Assembly: GCA_039621445.1 (NCBI GenBank)
Contig: CP154954.1
Coordinates: 27,392,123-27,456,122 of the forward strand
Reading direction: 5' to 3'
Length of the DNA: 64,000 bases
Origin: Euglena gracilis
Taxonomy: Eukaryota; Euglenida; Euglenophyceae; Euglenales
Numbering within the stretch: position 1 is the first letter of the stretch; each line of letters begins with the position of its first letter. Position numbers and translations under genes: made by a program. Below are positions 54,801 to 61,439 of this stretch, in pieces. The notes beneath the pieces are model-generated. The model did no database searches. It was not told the origin of the DNA and saw nothing but the letters and a program-made list of their open reading frames with translations.

Positions 54801-57637
54801 ATGTGTTTTCCCTAACCGAAACGAACTTTGGGCAGCTCTGCAGCGTGCTTTTGCTGACATTTCTCCCGAACAAACTCGAGTTTTATACGCGTCGATGCCC
54901 AGCCGCCTTGCTGCTGTGCTCGATGCTCATGGTGGTCCCACCCGTTACTGACAGACCCCCCACGGCCCTAGGCCATCCGTTGGATGGTACTGGGTACACC
55001 TTATACATGCCGCACATTGAAGCCTCCTGATATTGCAACAATTTGAAAAGCCTTTGCAACTCGCAGATGGTCTCCGGGGGATTAGCATTTTTGGGGGGTG
55101 TTCCACTATTTAGTTTCCCTGGACCGTCCCACCACTTAATTTCCCTGCTGTAAGGGATGGTGGGGTCGGACCCCAATGGTGGGAGGGGGGGATTGGACCG
55201 TGCTACTGTTTAGGTGGGGAGTGACATCCCCCTCCCACACCTGAACTGCAGCGTGGTCCAGGTGACTAATTTTCGGCCCGGCGCTTTGTGCCAGGCCGAA
55301 AAATTTTCGCTGCCAAAGCGGCCAAAACTGCATTTTTGGAACTTTTTGGGGTAAAATTTGTCAAAAATGCAAAAAAAAAAGGCTCGCAGCGACGGAAAGA
55401 AAATTTTGATCTTTTGGGGGGTCCCCCAGGGGTCGGTCAGGACTCCCCTGGCAGGTGGGAGAGATGGTCCGGATCCCCCCCTCCGGTCCAGGAGGCGGGG
55501 GGGACACCCCCCCAACTAAACCCCGTGCACACTCCTTGTATTGAACCCTGGTACGGAGTGTCATCTCAAATTTTTTTTATCCGGGTTTTTGAAACCTCCG
55601 ATATCGAGGCTGTACTGGGGTATAATCTGAAAACCACAAAAAAGCCACCCCCCTTTGGACTGAGGGTGGGACCTTCCCCAGGAACCCACAAAAATATTTT
55701 CCGGGCTTCGTGCACGTTTCAAGCCCCCCCAGAATTCCAGCGCTTCACGCCGCAATTTTTTTTTGGCACGGGGGTGGATGCACGTCTGTGTGCTGGCGTG
55801 CGTGCATGTGTGCAGGTGGGTTGGTGGTTGTGGGTCCAGGGTTTTCAGGTGAAATTCAAATAAGACACCTGGTGGGATTTGGGGTGGTTAGGACTCTCCC
55901 CTTGGGGGGGTCTGACCCACCAGGAGGTGAACAAGCATATGAACCTGCATGTTCTAGCATGTGTAGGCGCGTCGCACACATGCATCCCCTCCAGGTGGCA
56001 GGTGCTATGGGTGGATGGCATTGCTCAAATAAGGGAAGGATGGACCGCAATATGAAGGGGGGGGGGGGTGGGACCCACCCCATCTGACCACTTTGCAAAC
56101 CAGGTGGCACAGCCACAAATGAAGGATTCACCCTAAAATCGATGCTCTGGAAGAAAAAAAATGGCAGGGAGGTGCAACACGCTGACAGTGCGCTGCAGAG
56201 AACTGCAAAAGAACTGCAGAAAGAAACTGCAAAAAAGAAACGCATAGAAAAAGAACTTTAAATTTCTGCTGTGCCTAGAGAAATTCGATTTTTTTCAAAA
56301 AACTTTCATGAAAGAAAAAGGATGCAAAAACCTTGGCCTGACATTTTCAAATTTTTGCTTTTGAAAAAAGAAAAAAAATTGTTTTAAAAAAACTCCAATT
56401 CAAAAAATCCATTCCAAATCCAAAAATCCACACCAAAAAAAACTGCAAGAAACTGCTCAGAACACATTTCCCCCCTCTGCGTGCGCATGTGCAGCTGCCC
56501 ATTTTTTGGATCGTCCAATTTTTGTTTTGATGTTTCATGTCCTGCTTGGCCCAAAGGGGTGGGGGAGGCAGCGGGTTTCTTCCCCACCGGCCTAAAGAGT
56601 TTATTGCCTCTGATACGAACATGGCTGAGTGGGAATTCCAGCAACTCTATTGCCTCTGATACGAACATGGCTGAGTGGGAATTCCAGCAACTCTTGGCTT
56701 GCAGGTGACCTGTCCATCCACCCCCAGCTCCCTTTTTGCTTTCAGCAAGCACACACGTTCACACACTCACGCACACCCACCCACACAAACATCCACCCAC
56801 ACCATACAATTGCTTACCGACCCCCCGGGGGGGGGGGGAGGGGGGTCACTCCACTTTTTTAAAAACCAGTCAGTCACTCATTTTCAAAAAACCAGCCAGT
56901 CACTACCCCCCCAGGGGGGGGAGGTCGGCCACTCAGAAAAATGGCCACTTTCCAGTCACTTTAGGTCATTTTAGGCCCAAAAAAATTTTCCGGCGCCTTC
57001 GGCGCCGGGGTCACTCAAGCCACTTTTGCCCACTCCTGGCCGCCCCCCCCCGCCCCCCCCCCCGGGGGGGGGGGGGGAGGGGGTCCGGGCCAAAAACCAG
57101 TCAGTCACCCCGGGGGGTGGGGTCGGTCAGTGCTTAAGCAATTGCCTGACCCACACGCACCCACCCACCTACCCACACACCTCAACCGTGATCAAGATCT
57201 GGCCCATTGCAGGAGTGCAGCAGGATTGTGTGATTTGGTTGTCGTACATCCATCTGGCCAACTGCCCCGGGGTGGTGATGGTATCCTGTGTTTCCAGCAG
57301 TGGATGACCTTCACCCACCATTGAAAGAAGGACAAACAAACAACAAAGAATACACGGGATATGGGTGGTGAAATGTTGCGTAAAAAGAATCCATGGGGAA
57401 TTGTTCTGAAATCACAGATCGAAAAAAAGCGGGGGGGAAAAAGATGTAGAAAACGAGTTACGAAATTATGCCGAGAAAATCAAAGATTAAACCCAACACT
57501 TTACAACAGGGCATGCTCTGCTTGGAATGCAGATGGTAGCTCCAAGGAAAAGTGGGGTGAAGATATCTCGCTGCAGAGGGTCATGGGCAATTCCACTGCA
57601 CATAGCAAAGCGGTCAGATTCTCCCGCTGGCAAGCAG
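40076..57637 (-). CDS. LYS2-like: Adenylation-thiolation-reductase protein, aminoadipate reductase-like (gene span)
   Basis: Eighteen exons run from 57637 down to 40076. In Lys2-type enzymes the A domain activates a carboxylic acid as its adenylate, the phosphopantetheine arm of the carrier takes it as a thioester, and the C-terminal reductase releases the aldehyde with NADPH; in fungi the substrate is L-2-aminoadipate in lysine synthesis. Visible in order: [44 protein letters not shown] (A5), [28 protein letters not shown] (A8), PLTPNGKIN (A10), [15 protein letters not shown] (carrier Ser), [10 protein letters not shown] (nucleotide motif), [11 protein letters not shown] (reductase YxxxK) and [12 protein letters not shown]. 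About 870 residues are covered against about 1400 for fungal Lys2; the N-terminal region including A1-A3 is not found. The A5 motif favours aminoadipate reductase over other carboxylate reductases, but the substrate cannot be proved. Confidence 0.88.
40448..41217. mobile_element. hAT-like element, CAGGCTTCTTTTTAAG family
   Basis: 770-bp element with ends CAGGCTTCTTTTTAAGA and ACTTAAAAAGAAGCCTG, in the last AAR intron. Flanks GCCGGGAA and GCCCGGGAA match with one inserted base. It contains repeated G/C-run blocks, gggaagcc...ggcttccc segments, and the hairpin TTTCGGTGC-TTCG-CGCCGAAA (41128-41149). Confidence 0.8.
41280..41440 (-). CDS. LYS2-like: AAR exon 17 (reductase C-terminal part)
   Basis: [38 protein letters not shown] and further open sequence. 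Fits the family's C-terminal helices (xWxxxLxxxxxxxxxNALxxLLPxF). Boundaries approximate; a plausible acceptor ggtggcag is at 41420. Confidence 0.8.
42312..42502 (-). CDS. LYS2-like: AAR exon 16 (reductase C-terminal part)
   Basis: Acceptor cctcttgtccttcag; two nucleotides plus 63 codons: [64 protein letters not shown]. 'GDSxTGxWNxDDFL' and 'MxPVDYVAxAxV' are R-domain signatures. Donor GTC|GTGTCC, phase 0. Confidence 0.94.
42749..42869. repeat. (TTG)n microsatellite
   Basis: About 40 TTG units with occasional CTG in the intron between AAR exons 15 and 16; a short (CAG/CAA)n precedes it at 42698-42722. Confidence 0.97.
43121..43253 (-). CDS. LYS2-like: AAR exon 15 (reductase YxxxK)
   Basis: [44 protein letters not shown], leaving one nucleotide at donor ACCG|GTGCGC that fits exon 16. 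GYSQSKW contains the catalytic Tyr-x3-Lys; VYRPGFITG is also typical. Confidence 0.93.
43365..43480 (-). CDS. LYS2-like: AAR exon 14 (reductase)
   Basis: Reads [33 protein letters not shown] with donor CCATCC|GTGCCA. 'LRLAxxGxxKxxHHxST' is the strand carrying the catalytic Ser/Thr of the SDR triad. The 5' boundary is unclear (between about 43455 and 43485). Confidence 0.8.
43807..44044 (-). CDS. LYS2-like: AAR exon 13 (reductase)
   Basis: Acceptor gggagggtgtgcag; one nucleotide plus 79 codons including [70 protein letters not shown]. 'GDLxxPxLGL', 'DVxFHxGAxVNWxxxYxxLxxxNVxGT' are core R-domain motifs; here GN replaces GD. The block duplication begins 5 bp upstream of this exon, so the second copy lacks it. 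Confidence 0.92.
44390..44519 (-). CDS. LYS2-like: AAR exon 12 (reductase NAD(P) motif)
   Basis: Acceptor ggtgctgcctcacag; [50 protein letters not shown] is the TGxxGFxG dinucleotide motif of extended short-chain reductases. No GT donor follows where expected; a GC or other non-canonical donor is possible. An identical exon is at 59276-59404. Confidence 0.9.
44701..44896. mobile_element. hAT-like [23 protein letters not shown] family
   Basis: 196-bp element with ends CAGGGGTTTTTTTAAGACC / GACTAAAAAAAACCCTG; flanks ATTTCAGG and ATTTCAGC differ at one of 8 bases. Contains the hairpin GCGCC-TTCG-GCGCC at about 44797-44811. Confidence 0.85.
45741..46114. mobile_element. hAT-like MITE, CAGGGTTCGATATAAGGAG family
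   Basis: 374 bp with perfect 19-bp termini CAGGGTTCGATATAAGGAG. Flanks CCCAACCC / CCCAATCC differ once; copy 2 has the exact duplication. Internal G/C runs and an AT-rich centre. Confidence 0.9.
46272..46574. mobile_element. hAT-like MITE, CAGGGCGGTCC family, 8-bp TSD
   Basis: 303 bp; ends CAGGGCGGTCC / GGACCGCCCTG; exact duplication GGTCAGAC at 46264-46271 and 46575-46582. A related, truncated sequence lies at 50270-50400. Confidence 0.9.
46600..48960. other. Intron sequence within the duplicated block
   Basis: Homopolymer-rich non-coding DNA in the intron between AAR exons 11 and 12. It holds GTGCATCA/GTGCGTCAC-type short tandem variants at 47790-47900. No exon seen. Confidence 0.5.
49069..49210 (-). 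CDS. LYS2-like: AAR exon 11 (carrier-to-reductase linker)
   Basis: The frame gives [42 protein letters not shown] with a donor CCA|GTTGGG. The 'VDMLAEAV' helix fits the linker after the carrier. The acceptor is not certain. Part of this exon (to 49132) lies in the 5.1-kb duplicated block. Confidence 0.65.
49525..49662 (-). CDS. LYS2-like: AAR exon 10 (phosphopantetheine carrier)
   Basis: Opens in matching phase after tgcctccacag and reads [56 protein letters not shown] contains the Ser that would be 4'-phosphopantetheinylated. The 3' boundary is one of two nearby GT sites. Confidence 0.93.
49988..50114 (-). CDS. LYS2-like: AAR exon 9 (A-to-carrier linker)
   Basis: Acceptor tcccctctctcag; [42 protein letters not shown] plus one nucleotide; donor TTG|GTGTGA. 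Marks the first helix of the carrier domain (TPTQxxVxxxxxxxL). The phase fits exon 10. Confidence 0.9.
50479..50574 (-). CDS. LYS2-like: AAR exon 8 (A10 motif)
   Basis: Exactly 32 codons: [32 protein letters not shown]; donor CACAAG|GTCGTG. The Lys of PLTPNGKI is the catalytic A10 lysine for adenylation. Joining to exon 9 restores 'NGKINHKALPPLD', as in the family. Confidence 0.92.
50710..50813 (-). CDS. LYS2-like: AAR exon 7 (A8-A10 linker)
   Basis: [20 protein letters not shown] then [13 protein letters not shown], with an ideal donor GCCGG|GTGAGC. Corresponds to the 'DxxxExxLVxYVVP' strand after A8. The acceptor is taken at minus catgagag. Confidence 0.75.
50955..51143 (-). CDS. LYS2-like: AAR exon 6 (A7-A8 motifs)
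   Basis: Reads [64 protein letters not shown] binds ATP and [19 protein letters not shown] is A8. No AG acceptor lies just upstream in frame: a stop (minus TAA) is followed directly by ccctctgtggcc and the coding frame. So the 5' boundary is non-canonical or affected by sequence error. A donor is at CACCC|GTGTGG. Confidence 0.88.
51364..51452. repeat. (GGTGT)n pentanucleotide microsatellite
   Basis: About 18 units of GGTGT in the intron between AAR exons 5 and 6, preceded and followed by degenerate GT. Confidence 0.97.
51540..51715 (-). CDS. LYS2-like: AAR exon 5 (A domain A6-A7 region)
   Basis: After minus-strand catgcgccag the frame reads [50 protein letters not shown]. '[22 protein letters not shown]' is the usual segment before the ATP-binding TGD motif; one Gly of the 'GExGE' motif is replaced by Ala. 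The acceptor could instead lie further upstream (cag|ATCGATTGG at about 51760). Confidence 0.88.
52250..52404 (-). CDS. LYS2-like: AAR exon 4 (A5 core motif)
   Basis: Acceptor gaggccggtgg-complement (minus ccggcctctcag) opens [20 protein letters not shown], then [20 protein letters not shown]. The [17 protein letters not shown] motif is the A5 core characteristic of aminoadipate reductases. The 3' boundary is uncertain: the good donor AAG|GTGGGT at 52249 adds about 12 residues not expected from the family, and no GT lies right after GRGM. Confidence 0.9.
52487..52591 (-). CDS. LYS2-like: AAR exon 3 (A domain)
   Basis: Acceptor tctttccttccag; exactly 35 codons: [35 protein letters not shown]; donor GTCAAG|GTGTGC. 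The 'FxVGDVLxKRDVxxLxxLAPNV' segment precedes A5 in Lys2 proteins and joins in phase 0 to exon 4. Confidence 0.9.
52818..53584. mobile_element. Nested element with ATCCGTAGTT repeats, 7-bp duplication
   Basis: Termini CAGGGATTTGTGCTTATCC are 19-bp perfect inverted repeats; flanks GACCATC occur at 52811-52817 and 53585-53591, while the uninterrupted right arm of the host element has one copy. Subterminal tandem units ATCCGTAGTT are at 52857-52913 and 53418-53560. A 70-residue frame at 52958-53170 has no recognised motif. A diverged copy ends at 18450. Confidence 0.85.
53636..53839 (-). pseudogene. Tc1 transposase C-terminal fragment, inverted copy
   Basis: The minus strand repeats, with substitutions and frameshifts, the DNA of the plus-strand fragment at 54727-54951. 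The homologous minus-strand DNA continues at 54110-54371 beyond the C-rich insertion. Non-functional duplicate. Confidence 0.7.
53815..54108. repeat. C-rich low-complexity expansion
   Basis: About 290 bp almost entirely C with A and scattered T/G on the plus strand, interrupting the left arm of the Tc1-like palindrome. Pro-rich frames here are artefacts. Confidence 0.9.
54372..54612 (+). pseudogene. Tc1 transposase middle fragment in the palindrome loop
   Basis: Within an open frame, [20 protein letters not shown] matches the second catalytic Asp region of Tc1 DDE transposases (QDxAPxH...WL). It lies in the single-copy loop between the inverted arms. The frame then departs from the family and ends at 54610-54612, so the enzyme is broken. 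Confidence 0.75.
54727..54951 (+). pseudogene. Tc1/mariner transposase C-terminal fragment
   Basis: Reads [59 protein letters not shown], stop. '[11 protein letters not shown]' holds the third catalytic acid of Tc1-type DDE transposases and 'SMPxRLxAVxxAxGGxTxY' is the family C-terminus. It is separated from the QDGAPAH fragment by sequence of the palindrome, so no intact transposase remains. Confidence 0.85.
55153..55560. repeat. Degenerate relative of the 45741 MITE family
   Basis: Ends in cactccttgtattgaaccctgg, resembling the right terminus of the 45741 element, and shares the interior gggtcggtc...ggaccccc...ggggggacacccccc...taaac. Includes the hairpin TTTTCGGCCCGGCGC-TTTG-TGCCAGGCCGAAAA (55269-55301). 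The left end is not matched. Confidence 0.55.
55800..57180. other. Spacer within AAR intron, no exon recognised
   Basis: Contains a 46-bp tandem duplication at 56602-56694 (attgcctctgatacgaacat...), G/C-run elements at 56820-57110 and a GGCGCC-TTCG-GGCGCC hairpin at about 56992-57007. Confidence 0.5.
57181..57285 (-). CDS. LYS2-like: AAR exon 2 (A domain)
   Basis: Exactly 35 codons, phase 0 at both ends: [35 protein letters not shown]. Acceptor ctggaaacacag, donor GAG|GTGTGT. '[27 protein letters not shown]' is typical of aminoadipate reductases. The intron to the next exon is 4.6 kb and holds the Tc1-like element. Confidence 0.9.
57508..57637 (-). CDS. LYS2-like: AAR exon 1 found (A domain, GIAHDP motif)
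   Basis: The acceptor (minus strand caactgtccacag) is followed by [14 protein letters not shown], then [20 protein letters not shown] and CIPSRACP, with donor CCCT|GTTGTAA. The exon is one nucleotide plus exactly 43 codons, ending in phase 0 to match the next. The motif '[20 protein letters not shown]' is diagnostic of Lys2-type A domains. Earlier exons were not located between here and the gap at 58923. Confidence 0.88.
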
Positions 57638-57639
57638 CT

Positions 57640-58922
57640 GTGGACAGTTGCAACACCAGCAGAGGCAAGGGTGAAGGGCAGAAAGGTCACATTTGCTAAT
57701 ACAGGAAAACAATCCTATCAGTGAAAAAATCCTGTCCCAATGACGGTTGCATCCTGACTCCTGGCAACCAGAGGTGCTTGGGCATGCCAAACCGCTGAGA
57801 CATCCAGGGATAGAAAGCGGTGAGAGGGCTGTGCTTGCAAGACACCTAAAGAGCAGGGGAATGATTGCACCCCCAGACGAGGTTCATCACTACAAGCCTT
57901 TGGCAAATAACAATAATTCAACTGTTCCCCTGCTGTCTCCATTATTCCCCACCATGGTTCCCTACTATGCTCCCCCATTATGCTCCCCCATTATCACATC
58001 GCCACAAACCCAGGCTCATTTTAAAAAACCTGGGGGAGGGGGGTCCCCCACACCCACTCGGCCCGGCGCGGGACCCCCACGGGGACCCTCCCAAAATCAA
58101 CCCTTCTAAGGGGACTTCCCAAAAAAAAATTGGCGAAAACCCATACATGAGCCTCCGACCCAGGGGTTTTCTTAAGCTGGAGGGTACCCCATCCCCCGGG
58201 GGGGGGGGGGGGTCCAGCCAGCCAGCAGCTCAAATCCAGCCAGCAGCCCAAATTCGGGCTGCGAGCCCCCCTCCCCCCCCCCAGGGGGTCAACTGAAATA
58301 AAGTTGGGTCCAGCCCGGCCGGAGGCCAGGCCAGCTGGCCGAAGGCCGAGCTAGCCGGCCACAGGCTGGCCAGCCAACTGGGCTGCCCAGCTCACCTATC
58401 CCTGCCTTTTTTCCCCTCATCACACCTTCTTCCATCACAGCCCCCCAGCATTGATCCAGCTTTATCCATATGTGTTATCCATCACAATGTCGAACAGGCA
58501 AAAAAAATGTAGAAAATTTTGTTTTTCATCGACCCAGCCCAGAGGGGGGTCCCGGGTTGGAGCAGGGGTTTTCTTAAGGACCCCCGGGGGGTCCAGACTC
58601 CGGCTGGCAAAAAGGCTGCTGGCTGGAAATGAGCTGCTGGCTGGACCCCCCCCCCCGGGGGATAGGGGGGGGGGGAGGGGGGGGTCCGGGGCTGGAGGGT
58701 CTGGCATCGCCAGGACGTAGGCTGGGGGGGGGGGGGGGCCCATTGGGGGGCCCGACTGACTCGGTCAGCCCAACAGAGGGTAGGTAAGGGTCGACCGACC
58801 CAAAACCAACAACTGCAGTATTACTCGCCAAATATGCGTGAATGAGCAACACAATCCATACATACATAAAGGGGATATTTCTTTTAAAAACACGAGGCCG
58901 AAGGTAGAGTAAATCTGCATTC
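57640..58922. other. Expected position of missing AAR 5' exons
   Basis: Repeat- and homopolymer-rich DNA including (ctggcc)-type blocks at 58310-58400 and G/C-run blocks at 58180-58260 and 58550-58740. No minus-strand island with A1-A3 motifs was found. Confidence 0.4.
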
Positions 58923-58935
58923 NNNNNNNNNNNNN
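58923..58935. other. Assembly gap (13 N)
   Basis: Thirteen undetermined bases directly before the second copy of the 5.1-kb block. Confidence 1.
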
Positions 58936-59275
58936 ACACCCTCCCTTGCAGGCATGGACACCCCGGGGCCCATACCATGAGGCTAAACCTGGGCCTCTGG
59001 ACCAGGACCCAACCCTGGGCTTTAAAGCGGAAAGAGACAATGACGTCCATTTTGACCATTTTTGGAACTTTGAGTTGCCTTTTTTGCCAAAAAAAATATT
59101 CATTACCACTAAAAAAAATTTACCGCTTTTTCCCTCAACTTTTGAATTTTCCCAATCATTTTTTCAAAAACAAAATATTCCCATAATATTTTCCCCCATA
59201 ATTTCTGTCTCCTGTAATTTTTGTCTGCATTGTACTGCAGAAAAGCAGCAAAAAGAGCAAGGGAGGGAGTGGCAG

Positions 59276-59404
59276 AGTCATCCGAGCCTTGGCCTCGTCG
59301 ACGCTCTCACTCAGCACCAGGCAGTAGATGGGGCAGTCGGTGAGCTCCACCAAAGTGTGCACCACGAAGCTGCCCACGAACCCGTCCGCCCCCGTGACGA
59401 AGGC
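59276..59404 (-). CDS. LYS2-like: Second copy of AAR exon 12
   Basis: Encodes the same residues as 44390-44519 ([20 protein letters not shown] and onward), with the same acceptor. Upstream of the gene at 40076-57637 in transcription order, so it is either part of a second tandem gene or an assembly duplicate. Confidence 0.8.
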
Positions 59405-59585
59405 CTGTGAGGCAGCACCGCAGACAGCAACGAACAAAAAAAGGCTACGGAGGAGGACGTAAAGTGCGCAATGGCTCTGTTCAGTAACCTGGGCCATTCA
59501 AGGATTTTGTCTGATTTTTCTGCCACCAATTTTATCGGAACAAATTTATCTTTGCCCAATTCCCCATCGCACTGTGTATTTCAGG

Positions 59586-59782
59586 CAGGGGTTTTTTTAA
59601 GACCGGGGGGGGGGGGTCCCGGGGGACCCACAAAAAAATGGCCGAAAAATCGCGAAAGTGCTAAAATAGCACTTTTTCTGCGCCTTCGGCGCCGAAAAGT
59701 ATATCCCCCGGGGGGGGGGGGGCTCAGCCGGCCCCCCCCCCCCTACCCCCCCCCCGGGGGTCCACGACTAAAAAAAACCCTG
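59586..59782. mobile_element. Copy 2 of the 44701 MITE
   Basis: Same termini and flanks as 44701-44896, differing mainly in G/C run lengths. Confidence 0.85.
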
Positions 59783-60606
59783 ATTTCAGCAGATTCCTTG
59801 GGGGAAAAGTAAAATTTTGGGCACGTCAGAAGCAACAAACAGTGGCAACTAACCCCAAAATTATTACCAAAACCCCGGTAATTATTTGGACACTCGAAAT
59901 CGAGGGCCGGGAGTTTTTCCATTTGGTGGGTGTCATTTTTGCTGGGGGTGACACAACCTGGACCCTCGAAAAAAAGCGATGCAAAAAGAAGCAAAGAAAA
60001 CACAAAAAACCCACAAAAAACCCACAAAAAAAAAGCCAAAAAAACAACAAATTGCATGCAAAATATTTCAGTTGGCATCAGGACGTTCCCCCCCCCCCAG
60101 GGGTCCGGGGCTGGAGCTGGGCCCGACTCGGGGTCGAACCGGGTACCAAAAAAAACATCGAAATCACAAAAATGCCCCAAAAACTGCCAATTATGCAAAA
60201 AAAAATGTATTATTTGACCCCAGATTTTTGTTGGCCAGCCCAAATTTGACCCAATTTCGCCCATTTTCGCCTATTTTTCACCCATTTTTGCCATTTTTGC
60301 ACCCCTGAAAACAAAAAATCCGTTACCGTCCAGCCGCCCTTTGGGCAGCTGGAAAATTTTCGTTGAAGGGGGGTTCCCGGGTTGGAAAAGGCTGCTGGCT
60401 GGTTGGCTGTGCCCTGGCTGGCATGCACACTTTCCGCTTTCTGCTGGAGAGGATTTAGAAGTGGGGGGGGGGGCTTCTAATTGGGTACCCTTTTGCAGCC
60501 TAAAAAATCTTCTGCACTTTGTACCAGGTGTAAAAAGTCTGGCTTTTTGGACTTCGATGTGGAAATTGCTCTTTTTTCATTTGCCAAGCGTCCTCTGTCC
60601 CAACCC

Positions 60607-60979
60607 CAGGGTTCGATATAAGGAGAGGAGGGGGGGGTGGTGGTCCGGACCCCCCCTGCGGGCCAGGAGGGGGGTGTGGTGGGGACACCCTCCCCCACCT
60701 AAACAGTGGCGCGGTCAGGGTGACCGAAATTTTTTGACCCCCCAAATCGACCAAAGTGCCATTTTGGGCACTTTTTGGGCAAAAATTGGCCAAAAATGCA
60801 AAAAAAAATTCGCACAAAGCGCCGGAGGAAAAAATTGGGTACCCCCGGGTACCCCCCCCCAGGGTCGGTCCGGACCCCCCTTGCAGGTGGGGGGGGGGCG
60901 GACCCCCCCTGCGGGCCAGGGGGGGTGGGGGGACACGCCCCCACCTAAACCATGTACGCCCTCCTTATATCGAACCCTG
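60607..60979. mobile_element. Copy 2 of the 45741 MITE, exact TSD
   Basis: Flanked by the exact 8-bp duplication CCCAACCC (60599-60606, 60980-60987). Confidence 0.92.
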
Positions 60980-61136
60980 CCCAACCCTCTCTCACCAGAT
61001 GGTTCAAGAAACCAAAAGACTGCTAAGTGTGGCAAAAACCTGATCTCTGTTGCATTTGTGTGTCTGCAGTTTGCCAGCGCCTTGAATACATGCGGTTGCC
61101 TGGGGGGCTGCTATTTGGATTTTTGGTAGGTCAGAC

Positions 61137-61439
61137 CAGGGCGGTCCTTAAGCAAAAAAAAAAAAATCCCATCCCGGCACAGCCGAGAAATTTTTTTGAA
61201 AATCCATGACCGAAAAGTGGCCGTATTTTGCCCGAAACGGGTCGACTTCGGGAAAAAAAGTGATTCCTGGCACTTTTGGAACATCGCCCATCCGCCCATA
61301 GCGTCAAAAAATGCGTTTTTCGACTTTTTGGTTTTCGACCCCCGTTCAAGTCCCGGTCGATCCTTGGTCGGGGGGGCGGTCCTTAAGGGGCGGTCCTTAA
61401 CGAAAAAAAAAAACTTCCCGTCCCTTATGGACCGCCCTG
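61137..61439. mobile_element. Copy 2 of the 46272 MITE
   Basis: Same ends and GGTCAGAC duplication as copy 1. Confidence 0.9.

Larger units (their letters stand above)
52733..55150. mobile_element. Tc1/mariner-like element, palindromic, TA target
   Basis: Termini CAGCAGGGAAATT... are inverted repeats of roughly 80 bp, flanked by TA on both sides (52731-52732, 55151-55152). The right half carries the C-terminal half of a Tc1 transposase on the plus strand. The left half is an inverted copy of the same sequence, broken by a nested transposon (52818-53584) and a C-rich expansion (53815-54108). The arms meet around a 227-bp loop (54372-54598). It lies in the intron between AAR exons 2 and 3. Confidence 0.85.
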
